Assembly: GCA_026645635.1 (NCBI GenBank)
Contig: JAPKMV010000218.1
Span: 1 to 6,229 of the forward strand
DNA from: Caldilineaceae bacterium
GTDB taxonomy: Bacteria > Chloroflexota > Anaerolineae > Caldilineales > Caldilineaceae
DNA: 6,229 nt
Reading direction: 5' to 3'
The notes beneath the pieces were generated by a model. It searched no databases. It was not told where the DNA came from and was given only the letters and a program-made list of their open reading frames with translations. The number at the start of each line of letters is the position of its first letter. Within the stretch, counting starts at the first letter, position 1. The position numbers and the translations under genes are program-made. Shown in pieces: positions 1 to 6,170 of the stretch.

Positions 1-1718
1 TCACCGAACTCTGTCTGCGTCTCGACTGTCTGCCGCTGGCCATCGAACTGCTGGCGGCGCGGATCGACCTGCTGACTCCGACCGCCATGCTGGCGCAGTT
101 GAGCGACCGGCGCCTCGACCTGCTCACCCACGGCCCGGTTGACCTGGAGGCGCATCACAACACGTTGCGCGCCGCGATCCAGCGCAGCTACGACTTGCTG
201 ACAGCGACCGAGCAGACGTTGCTCCGGCGCCTGGGCGTCTTCGTCGGCGGCTGCGACCTGACCAGCATCGCCGCCCTGGGTTTCGACGCGGCAACGGTGC
301 GCGCCTTGCTCACCAAGAGCATACTCCATCGCGCGACCGGCGACGGCGTGACGGCGCGCTTTCATCTGCTGGAGACGCTGCGCGACTTTGCCCTGGAAGC
401 CTTGACCGCAGCCGGCGAAGCAGACGCAGCGCGAGGCCAGCACGCCGCATATTTTCTCGACCTGGCCACCCAGGCCAGCGCCCAGTGGCACAGCCCGCAG
501 CATCAACAGTGGTTGGACCGGCTGGAAGTGGAGCATGACAACCTGCGCGCGGCCATGCGCTGGCTGCTCGACCACGACGCGGCCGCAGCCCAACAGATGG
601 CGGCGGCCCTGCGCGAGTTCTGGTATATCCGCGGCCACTTTGCCGAGGCGCGGCGCCTGCTCGACGCCGCGCTGCGCGCGAGCACCGCGCCGACGGCTGC
701 GCGTGGCCAGGCGCTGCTGGCTGCTGCGCGGCTGGCCCACGCCCAGGATGAGAATGCAACCGGGCTGCGGCTGGTCGAGGAGGCGCTGCCGCTGCTGCGC
801 GGCGCAGGCGACCAGCCCGGCTATGCTGAGGCGCTGCGCACCGGCGGCTGGATTGCGCACAGCGCAGGGCAGTCGCCCCGTGCGCTGGCCATGTTCAGTG
901 AAGCGCTGACCCTGAGCCAGGCGCTGGGTGCAGCCGCGCTCACCGCGGATCTACACATCTCCATCGCCCAACTCTATGCCCTCGACGGCGATGAAGCCCA
1001 CTTTGCCGCCGCGCGGCGCGACTTTGCCGCGGGGCAGCGCATCGCCCGCCAACTCGACCGCCAGGCGAGTGTGGCCTATGCGCTGCACGGCGAGGCGTCG
1101 CTGGAGTTTATGGCCGGCGACTATGCCCGCGCCATGCAACTGGCCGGGGAAGCGCTGGCGCTCTTCCGTGACCTCGATTTCCGGCGCAATGTGCCGCTGG
1201 CGCTGCTGCTGATCGGCGAGGCCGCGCTGCTGGCGGGAGACCTGCCGACCGCGCGCGACCAGGCTCAGGCTGCCTTGACCCACTACGAGGAACTGGCGAT
1301 CCCCTGGGGCATGGCCGCGGCGCTGCAACTCCTCGGCCAGGTCGAGCGGAGAAGCGGCGCGCTGGTGCAGTCGCAGGCGCGGCTCACCGCCAGCCTGGAT
1401 CTGAGCTGGCGGCTGCGCGACCAGAAGCTCACGGCGACGAACCTGGCCGCGCTAGGCGGGGTGGCGCTGGCGCAGGGGGAGCCGGCGCGGGCGGCGTTGC
1501 TCCTGGCCGCGGCATATCAGGTGTTCGACAGCCTGCCGCGCTTCCTGGCTCCCGGCTACCGCTGCGACTACGCCGAACTGGTCACGGCGACCCGCGCCGC
1601 GCTGGGTGAGGAGCACTTTGCGGCTGCCTGGGCGGCCGGCCAGGCGCTCACCCTGGAGCAGGCCGTTGCGCTGAGCGCCGGCGAACTGCCGACGTCGACG
1701 CCGCCTGCTGGGGCGTGA
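1..1718 (+). CDS. STAND/NB-ARC ATPase regulator with TPR array (5' partial)
   Basis: This is the C-terminal part of a large regulatory ATPase. The frame is open from nt 3, upstream of the first ATG at 87, so the real start lies outside the window. About 571 codons are visible. Visible residues 10-20 (LPLAIELLAAR) match the 'GLPLA' motif that ends NB-ARC domains, with Cys in place of the usual Gly. Residues about 55-90 (LRAAIQRSYDLL...LRRLGVFVGG) match the following winged-helix region. Residues about 150-490 are Ala/Leu-rich helical repeats of TPR type. The last ~75 residues (AALLLAAAYQVF...EEHFAAAWAAGQALTLEQAVALS) are the usual tail of AfsR/LuxR-like TPR regulators. No helix-turn-helix follows, so any DNA-binding or cyclase output domain must be N-terminal and is unseen. 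It is probably a cytoplasmic sensor-regulator with unknown ligand. GC is visibly higher than in the next gene. Confidence 0.85.
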   Translation, partial: TELCLRLDCLPLAIELLAARIDLLTPTAMLAQLSDRRLDLLTHGPVDLEAHHNTLRAAIQRSYDLLTATEQTLLRRLGVFVGGCDLTSIAALGFDAATVRALLTKSILHRATGDGVTARFHLLETLRDFALEALTAAGEADAARGQHAAYFLDLATQASAQWHSPQHQQWLDRLEVEHDNLRAAMRWLLDHDAAAAQQMAAALREFWYIRGHFAEARRLLDAALRASTAPTAARGQALLAAARLAHAQDENATGLRLVEEALPLLRGAGDQPGYAEALRTGGWIAHSAGQSPRALAMFSEALTLSQALGAAALTADLHISIAQLYALDGDEAHFAAARRDFAAGQRIARQLDRQASVAYALHGEASLEFMAGDYARAMQLAGEALALFRDLDFRRNVPLALLLIGEAALLAGDLPTARDQAQAALTHYEELAIPWGMAAALQLLGQVERRSGALVQSQARLTASLDLSWRLRDQKLTATNLAALGGVALAQGEPARAALLLAAAYQVFDSLPRFLAPGYRCDYAELVTATRAALGEEHFAAAWAAGQALTLEQAVALSAGELPTSTPPAGA

Positions 1719-1736
1719 TTGGCTGCACCTGGAATT

Positions 1737-1747
1737 TGGGGAGATGT
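1737..1747 (+). promoter_or_regulatory. Possible autoregulatory GGGGA-core site
   Basis: The 11-mer TGGGGAGATGT lies just upstream of the -10 box of the MalT-like regulator gene. The identical 11-mer occurs on the opposite strand at 4590-4600, inside the palindromic cluster downstream of that gene. The core resembles the E. coli MalT box (GGGGA(T/G)GAGG), and the adjacent gene encodes a MalT-type protein. A role as its own binding site is inference. The GGGGAG part could be read as a Shine-Dalgarno sequence, but it directly abuts ATG 1744 (no spacer) and lies 18 nt from ATG 1762, so it is badly placed for either start. Confidence 0.4.
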
Positions 1748-4494
1748 CCTATAATCCAATGATGCCTATTCCGGTTCTCGCAACGAAACTCTATATTTCT
1801 CCTCCACCGCCGAAAGCCATCACTCGTCCGCGCTTGAACAACCAGCTCAGCGACGGCCTTGCTCTGGGGCGCAAATTGACCTTGATCTCTGCCCCGGCGG
1901 GGTTTGGGAAGAGCACCCTGGTCAGTGAATGGCTCGCGAATTGCAATCGGCCGGCTGCCTGGTTATCGCTGGATGAAAATGACAACGATCCTGCGCGCTT
2001 CCTGGTTTACCTCATCAGCGCGCTGCGGATCATTTTGCCGAATCTGGGGACAGAGATACTGGACATTCTTCAGGCGCCACAACGGCCACCCATTGAATCC
2101 ATGCTGACTGCCTTGCTCAACGAGATCGCGGCAGTGCCCAATGGCTTCATCCTCGTACTGGATGACTATCACCTTGTTGATACAAGATCGGTTGATGAGG
2201 CGCTTACCTTTATCATCGATCATCTGCCCGCGCAGATGCACCTGGTCATCACGACCCGTGAGGACCCGTCGCTGCCTATCCCGCGCTTGCGCGCCCGCAA
2301 TCAACTGACCGAACTCCGCGCGGCGGACTTGCGCTTCACGCTGGCCGAGGCCACAGCATTTCTCAATCAAGTGACGAACCTTGATCTCACGGTGGAAGAC
2401 GTCGCCGCATTGGAAAGCCGCACAGAGGGCTGGATTGCCGGTCTGCAAATGGCCGCGCTTTCGATGAACGGACGGCAGGATGTACACAGGTTCGTCCAGG
2501 CTTTCGCCGGCGATCACCACTATATTGTGGATTATTTGGTCGAGGAAGTCTTGCAACGCCAGCCTGAGCCTGTGCGAAACTTTCTGCTGCAAACCTCCAT
2601 TCTTGACCGCTTGCATGGCCCGCTCTGCGATGCCGTCACTGCGCAACAGGGAAGCAAGGCGAGATTGGAAAGTTTGCAGCGGGGCAACTTGTTTCTCATC
2701 CCATTGGATGACAGGCGAGATTGGTATCGCTATCATCATCTCTTTGCCGATGTACTGCACATGCATTTGATGGCAGAGCAGCCCGATCAAGTTGCTGCTC
2801 TGCACCGGCGTGCGAGTGAGTGGTATGAACAAAACGGGTTGACGGCCGAGGCGATTCGACATGTGCTGATCGCCCAGGATTTTGAGCGGGCGGCGTACTT
2901 GATCGAACGAACATTGCCGTTCATGCGTCAGAGCAGGCAGGAACCCACATTGCTGGGGTGGCTGAAGGCGCTTCCCGATGAACTGTTTCAAGACCATCCC
3001 GTACTGCATGTTCACTATGCCGGCACGCTGATGCAAAATGGTCAGTTCGATGGGGTTGAGGCACGGCTGCGGGATATCGAACTGTGGCTGGCTGCGCCGG
3101 AGGACAGGCGGATCAGACCAGTTTATGTAGATGAAGAGGAGTTTCGGCGTCTGCCCAGTTCGGTCGCGATGTACCATGCCGCACTTGCCCTGGCTCAAGG
3201 CGATGCAACAAATGCCATGAACCATGCGCGCAATGTGCTTGTACTCACCCGCGAGGATGACGATATTCCGCGTGGGGCGGCATCGTCGCTGTTGGGGCTT
3301 GCATCCTGGACGAGCGGCGATCTTGAAACAGCTTACGAGATGTTTGCCAAAGGGATGGCTCACCTGCAAAAAGCTGGCTACACCTCCGATGTGGTCGGTG
3401 GCTCTGTGACTCTGGCAGATATCCGGATCGCGCAAGGCCGTCTGCGCAAGGCAAGGAGCATCTACGAACGCGGCTTGCAGCTTGCGACAAAGCAGGGTGG
3501 ACCGGCCCTGCGCGGCGCAGCAGATATGCATGTGGGAATGAGCGAAATTTACCGCGAGTGGAACGATTTGCCTGCCGCAATGCGGCGCCTCCTCCAGAGT
3601 CAAGAACTTGGTGCGCTGAACGGGCTGCCGAAAAATCCGTATCGCTGGCGTGTTGCTATGGCTCGAATCCGTGAAGCCCTGGGAGATCTGGACGGCGCGC
3701 TCGACCTGTATGATGAGGCAGAGCCGCTCTATTTGAGCGATTTTTCCCCCAACGTCCGCCCATTGCCAGCGTGGAAGGCGCGAATCTGGATCAAGCAAGG
3801 TGACTGGGAGCAGGCTCTTGACTGGGCGCGTGAGCGGAAGTTGCCCATCGACGAGGAACCCAGTTACTTGCGGGAGTTCGAGCAAATCACTTTCGCAAGA
3901 ATCCTGTTGTCCCAAGCTCAGCGCGACGCCGCAGATCGTTCGCTGCATGAGGCAATGGGATTCCTGGCGCGTCTGCTGGAAGCAGCCGAAGCAGGCGGCA
4001 GAATGGGCAGCGTGGTCGAAATCCTGATCTTGCAGGCGATCGCGCGTCAGATGCAAGACGATATCCGCACCGCTCTGGCAGCGCTGGAACGCGCCTTGAA
4101 ACTGGCTGAGCCAGAGGGCTATGTCCGCATGTTTGTGGACGAAGGCGCCGCCCTGGCAGCGCTGCTGCGCAAAGCTGCCACAGCCAGAATCATGCCGGAC
4201 TACACAGGCAAACTGTTGGCGGCGTTTGAGGCGGAACGAAACGGCAGCGCAGAGGATACACCCCCAGCCGCCACACAAGTTTCAACGTTCCTGAACGAGC
4301 CGCTCAGTCAGCGCGAACTGGATATCCTGCGCCTGTTCAAGACCGAGCTGTCCGGTCCCGAGATCGCGCAGGAACTCGTCATCGCCTTGAGCACGGTGCG
4401 GACTCATACCAAGAGCATTTACGGCAAGCTCAACGTCAACAGCCGCCGGGCGGCTGTCAACCGGGCGATTGACCTGGGATTGATCCGAGACTGA
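1744..4494 (+). CDS. MalT-like LuxR-family transcriptional regulator (STAND ATPase)
   Basis: This is an ATP-dependent transcription activator of the MalT/LAL type, 916 aa in the longest frame (E. coli MalT is about 900). N-terminal residues 8-30 (IPVLATKLYISPPPPKAITRPRL) are the family signature. Walker A is APAGFGKST (50-58), Walker B is FILVLDDYH (135-143), and a sensor-like TTR sits at 170-172. Other family motifs are TEGWIAGLQMAALS (227-240), WYRYHHLFADVL (327-338) and WLKALPDEL (406-414). TPR-like helices follow to about residue 830. A LuxR helix-turn-helix (about 852-916, with LSQRELDIL and STVRTHTKSIYGKLNVNSRRAA) closes the protein. In this family an inducer plus ATP drives oligomerisation and DNA binding. 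The inducer here is unknown, and maltotriose should not be assumed. ATGs at 1744, 1759 and 1762 compete; I favour 1762 (910 aa) because it gives the family-typical start and fits the TATAAT box. A terminator follows the stop by 28 nt. Confidence 0.93.
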   Translation: MSYNPMMPIPVLATKLYISPPPPKAITRPRLNNQLSDGLALGRKLTLISAPAGFGKSTLVSEWLANCNRPAAWLSLDENDNDPARFLVYLISALRIILPNLGTEILDILQAPQRPPIESMLTALLNEIAAVPNGFILVLDDYHLVDTRSVDEALTFIIDHLPAQMHLVITTREDPSLPIPRLRARNQLTELRAADLRFTLAEATAFLNQVTNLDLTVEDVAALESRTEGWIAGLQMAALSMNGRQDVHRFVQAFAGDHHYIVDYLVEEVLQRQPEPVRNFLLQTSILDRLHGPLCDAVTAQQGSKARLESLQRGNLFLIPLDDRRDWYRYHHLFADVLHMHLMAEQPDQVAALHRRASEWYEQNGLTAEAIRHVLIAQDFERAAYLIERTLPFMRQSRQEPTLLGWLKALPDELFQDHPVLHVHYAGTLMQNGQFDGVEARLRDIELWLAAPEDRRIRPVYVDEEEFRRLPSSVAMYHAALALAQGDATNAMNHARNVLVLTREDDDIPRGAASSLLGLASWTSGDLETAYEMFAKGMAHLQKAGYTSDVVGGSVTLADIRIAQGRLRKARSIYERGLQLATKQGGPALRGAADMHVGMSEIYREWNDLPAAMRRLLQSQELGALNGLPKNPYRWRVAMARIREALGDLDGALDLYDEAEPLYLSDFSPNVRPLPAWKARIWIKQGDWEQALDWARERKLPIDEEPSYLREFEQITFARILLSQAQRDAADRSLHEAMGFLARLLEAAEAGGRMGSVVEILILQAIARQMQDDIRTALAALERALKLAEPEGYVRMFVDEGAALAALLRKAATARIMPDYTGKLLAAFEAERNGSAEDTPPAATQVSTFLNEPLSQRELDILRLFKTELSGPEIAQELVIALSTVRTHTKSIYGKLNVNSRRAAVNRAIDLGLIRD
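1750..1755 (+). promoter_or_regulatory. Perfect -10 box (TATAAT), probable leaderless promoter
   Basis: A consensus TATAAT occupies 1750-1755. Counting its last T as -7 puts +1 at A1762, the first base of an ATG that gives a family-typical N-terminus (MPIPVLATKLY). No good -35 hexamer is present at 16-18 nt spacing and there is no exact TGn extended -10, so the promoter would need an activator. This arrangement is the one known for leaderless mRNAs in other phyla. It is a single-site inference and could be chance, although the surrounding sequence is GC-rich. Confidence 0.5.
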
Positions 4495-4522
4495 AGCCCC
4501 CGGCGGCGCAAGAAATCCACAG

Positions 4523-4556
4523 AACCCTGCCAGAGAAATCTGGCAGGGTTTTTGTT
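4523..4556 (+). terminator. Strong rho-independent terminator
   Basis: A perfect 12-bp stem (4523-4534 with 4539-4550, core CCCTGCCAGA/TCTGGCAGGG) closes a GAAA tetraloop at 4535-4538. A T-run follows at 4549-4553 and then GTT. GAAA is a GNRA-type loop that stabilises RNA hairpins. It lies 28 nt after the stop of the MalT-like regulator and should end that transcript, separating it from the downstream membrane-protein gene. Confidence 0.92.
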
Positions 4557-4558
4557 GC

Positions 4559-4603
4559 TCCCCACGCGCAATCCCCACATGTGGGGAAGACATCTCCCCA
4601 CAT
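4559..4603. promoter_or_regulatory. Operator-like cluster of GTGGGGA half-sites with 16-bp palindrome
   Basis: TCCCCAC occurs at 4559-4565, 4572-4578 and 4595-4601, and its inverse GTGGGGA at 4581-4587. The middle pair forms a perfect 16-bp palindrome (4572-4587, TCCCCACATGTGGGGA). The same inverted half-site also pairs with the last copy as 9-bp arms, ATGTGGGGA at 4579-4587 and TCCCCACAT at 4595-4603, around a 7-bp spacer. The GGGGA core resembles MalT boxes, and multiple sites in both orientations are typical of MalT-controlled promoters. The cluster lies just after the regulator's terminator and about 95 nt before the GTG of the next gene. A weak -10-like TATCTT is at 4611-4616 with no -35, which would fit an activator-dependent promoter. 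The arms could also form an RNA hairpin, but no clean T-run follows. Confidence 0.6.
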
Positions 4604-4685
4604 TGATTTGTATCTTGTCTTCCATCGAACGCAGACAGGCAGTGATGCCGGGTGTCCATCTCAGACACTGATTCCAAAGGTTCAA

Positions 4686-4691
4686 AAGGAG
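4686..4691 (+). promoter_or_regulatory. Shine-Dalgarno site that fixes a GTG start
   Basis: AAGGAG ends 7 nt before GTG 4699. This ideal spacing selects GTG over later in-frame ATGs, such as 4744 (MTASALMRLAG). Confidence 0.85.
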
Positions 4692-4698
4692 ACAAGCA

Positions 4699-5310
4699 GT
4701 GAACACCAAAGGCAAGACCTCGATCAAAGCGAACAAGACGAAGATGACCGCATCCGCGCTCATGCGGCTGGCAGGTGTATCTGCCCTGTTGGCAGGAGTG
4801 TGCTTCATCATCATTGGGATGTTCCATCAGGTCAACGTCCCTTCATCCGTCACCACGCCCACTTGGGTCAATGTCCACATTGCTGCGACTGCCCTGGGCT
4901 ACTTCGGGCTGTTCGGCATGGCGGGGCTGTATGCCCGGCAAGTGGAAGCGTCCGGTTGGCTGGGTCTGGCCGGGTTTGTCTTGTTTACCGTCTGGATGAC
5001 GCTGATCTCCGGCTTTTCCTTCGTGGAAGCATTTGTCCTGCCGCACCTGGCGACCGCGTCGCCTGCATTTGTGGAAGGCGCCCTCGGCATGTTTACCGGG
5101 GTTCCCAGCGAGGTTGACCTTGGCGCCCTCCCAACATTGTGGAACCTGTCGGGCCTGTTGATCATCTTGGGGCCTCTGCTGTTTGGCATCGCTACATTCC
5201 GTGCTCGCGTTCTGCCACGTTGGGCAGGCGGATTGCTTGCCCTCGCCGCTGTCCTGGTTCCCCTGCTCGACCCGAGGAATGTCAAGCCGGAACCGAGTCA
5301 GGCCGCCTGA
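4699..5310 (+). CDS. Small multi-pass membrane protein, unknown function
   Basis: This protein has 203 aa, starts at GTG and is preceded by a strong ribosome-binding site. The first ~18 residues are Lys/Thr-rich and cytoplasmic-looking. About five hydrophobic segments follow, at roughly 21-43, 56-79, 86-106, 145-167 and 174-190. Motifs that look conserved are GYFGLFGMAGLYARQVE (67-83), SGWLGLAGFVLF (85-96), FVEAFVLP (108-115) and RWAGGLLAL (174-182). I recall similar hypothetical integral membrane proteins in Chloroflexota and some Firmicutes, but I know no established function and assign none. The end is abrupt: the last helix reaches PLLDPRN and then a short polar tail (KPEPSQAA), whereas relatives I recall run on for one or more further helices. 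A small C-terminal deletion is therefore possible. It probably starts a run of genes with the DUF2306 protein and dehydrogenase downstream, controlled from the 4559-4603 region. Confidence 0.85.
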   Translation: MNTKGKTSIKANKTKMTASALMRLAGVSALLAGVCFIIIGMFHQVNVPSSVTTPTWVNVHIAATALGYFGLFGMAGLYARQVEASGWLGLAGFVLFTVWMTLISGFSFVEAFVLPHLATASPAFVEGALGMFTGVPSEVDLGALPTLWNLSGLLIILGPLLFGIATFRARVLPRWAGGLLALAAVLVPLLDPRNVKPEPSQAA

Positions 5311-5339
5311 GAGCCTGTTTGTAAAGTCACCCCACTTTG

Positions 5340-5355
5340 ACGCGGAGGCGCAGAG
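5340..5355. repeat. GCGGAG/GCAGAG-type intergenic repeat fragment
   Basis: Two imperfect 8-nt units lie in tandem, ACGCGGAG and GCGCAGAG (6 of 8 match). Strings of this kind (alternating GCGGAG/GCAGAG, read on the other strand as CTCTGCGCCTCCGCG) recur between genes in many bacterial genomes. I recognise the style from memory and cannot confirm copies elsewhere here. It sits between the two membrane-protein genes, next to a hairpin repeat. Confidence 0.45.
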
Positions 5356-5363
5356 AACAACAC

Positions 5364-5382
5364 GTGCGGTTGCAAACCGCAC
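5364..5382. repeat. REP-like hairpin repeat
   Basis: A perfect 8-bp inverted repeat, GTGCGGTT (5364-5371) and AACCGCAC (5375-5382), surrounds a 3-nt GCA loop. No T-run follows, so it is not a normal terminator. AACCG could alternatively pair with a second CGGTT at 5398-5402. The shape and its flank (CCTACG) resemble repetitive extragenic palindromes I associate with Chloroflexota. The repeat status is inference, as only one copy is in the window. It may stabilise or process mRNA between the neighbouring genes. Confidence 0.5.
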
Positions 5383-5446
5383 CTACGATAGGCGAAACGG
5401 TTGGTTTCAAAGAAGCACTGTTTAAGAACTGACTGAGGAGTTCAAG

Positions 5447-6121
5447 ATGAAAGCAATTGCCCAATCTGAAGTTCAGACCACCGCACCGGCAAAAAAAGCT
5501 CGAACCGCGTGGTGGACGCCCGCCGGGCTGCTCCTGCTCAGCGCCATTCCGCTCATCTTCGGCGCCGTGCGCCTCAATGAACTGGCAAGTGGTGCGGAGA
5601 TAACGACAGCCAACGCACGCTTCTTTGCAGCGCCCGCCCCCGTGGTCATTCACATCATTGCCGCCGCGCTCTACGCCCTTCTGGGTGCATTCCAGTTCGT
5701 GAGTCACTTCTGGAAGCGCGGCAATGGCTGGCACCGCCGGGTTGGACGCCTCTTGGTTCCCGTTGGACTTCTCGTTGGATTTTCAGGATTGTGGATGACC
5801 GTATTCTATCCGCGCACTGACACCCTCCTCTATTTGTTTCGGCTCTTCTTTGGAGTTGGCATGGTTTTGTCCATCATCCTTGGATTCACCTCGATCCGGC
5901 GGCGCGACATCCTTCAGCACCGTGCCTGGATGACGCGCGCCTATGCCATCGGTCTTGGCGCAGGCACACAAGTACTGACTGGAATAGTTGGCGCCCTGAT
6001 CTTGGGCAAACCGAACGAGTTTGAAAATGCGCTGTTGATGGGATCAGCCTGGGTGATCAACCTCGCAATTGCAGAATTGTTCATTCGCAAGTGGTCACTT
6101 CGTCAACTCCGCACAGCATAG
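5447..6121 (+). CDS. DUF2306-family membrane protein
   Basis: This 224-aa integral membrane protein has the features of the DUF2306 family, whose biochemical role is not established. GAGGAG (5435-5440) stands 6 nt before ATG 5447 and fixes the start. After a polar N-terminus of about 20 residues, hydrophobic segments lie at roughly 26-42, 63-88, 101-121, 127-149, 163-185 and 196-214. The family pattern is a His in the second helix (H69), then SHFW (H86), GWHRRVGRL (H96), and QHRAWMTRAYAIG (H158) before the fifth helix. Conserved His residues near membrane faces could bind haem or metal, but that is speculation. The downstream dehydrogenase gene starts 49 nt later with no terminator between, so the two are probably co-transcribed. 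No convincing promoter is seen in the 136-nt gap upstream, so transcription may come from the gene at 4699. Confidence 0.88.
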   Translation: MKAIAQSEVQTTAPAKKARTAWWTPAGLLLLSAIPLIFGAVRLNELASGAEITTANARFFAAPAPVVIHIIAAALYALLGAFQFVSHFWKRGNGWHRRVGRLLVPVGLLVGFSGLWMTVFYPRTDTLLYLFRLFFGVGMVLSIILGFTSIRRRDILQHRAWMTRAYAIGLGAGTQVLTGIVGALILGKPNEFENALLMGSAWVINLAIAELFIRKWSLRQLRTA

Positions 6122-6170
6122 ATTTGGCATCGAGTTCAGCTTTAGTCATCAAGAGAAAGGATTTCACGCA

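Noticed and set aside
310..759. A - strand frame of 149 codons inside the first gene, with other overlapping frames up to about 1330
   Set aside because: These are GC-rich shadows with Arg/Ala/Pro-rich translations. The + strand frame carries the conserved motifs throughout.
1963..4278. A 771-codon open frame on the - strand, opposite the MalT-like regulator
   Set aside because: Its codons are in exact register with the sense codons, so it stays open simply because the sense gene lacks TTA, CTA and TCA codons from 1966 to 4281. The translation is Cys/Gln/His-rich with no recognisable domain and needs a TTG start, while the sense frame has complete family motifs.
4640..4670. Short inverted repeats in the leader of the 4699 gene (GTGTC/GACAC and CAGTG/CACTG)
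   Set aside because: The stems are only 5 bp and compete with each other. No riboswitch-like conserved core is visible.
4581..5117. A 178-codon + strand frame starting MGKTSPHIDLYLVF
   Set aside because: It overlaps the 4699 gene in another frame, lacks a ribosome-binding site, starts inside the operator-like cluster and shows Cys/Arg-rich shadow composition.
4899..5382. Two overlapping - strand frames opposite the 4699 membrane-protein gene
   Set aside because: Their translations are polar and low in recognisable structure, whereas the + frame shows clear membrane segments and a strong ribosome-binding site.
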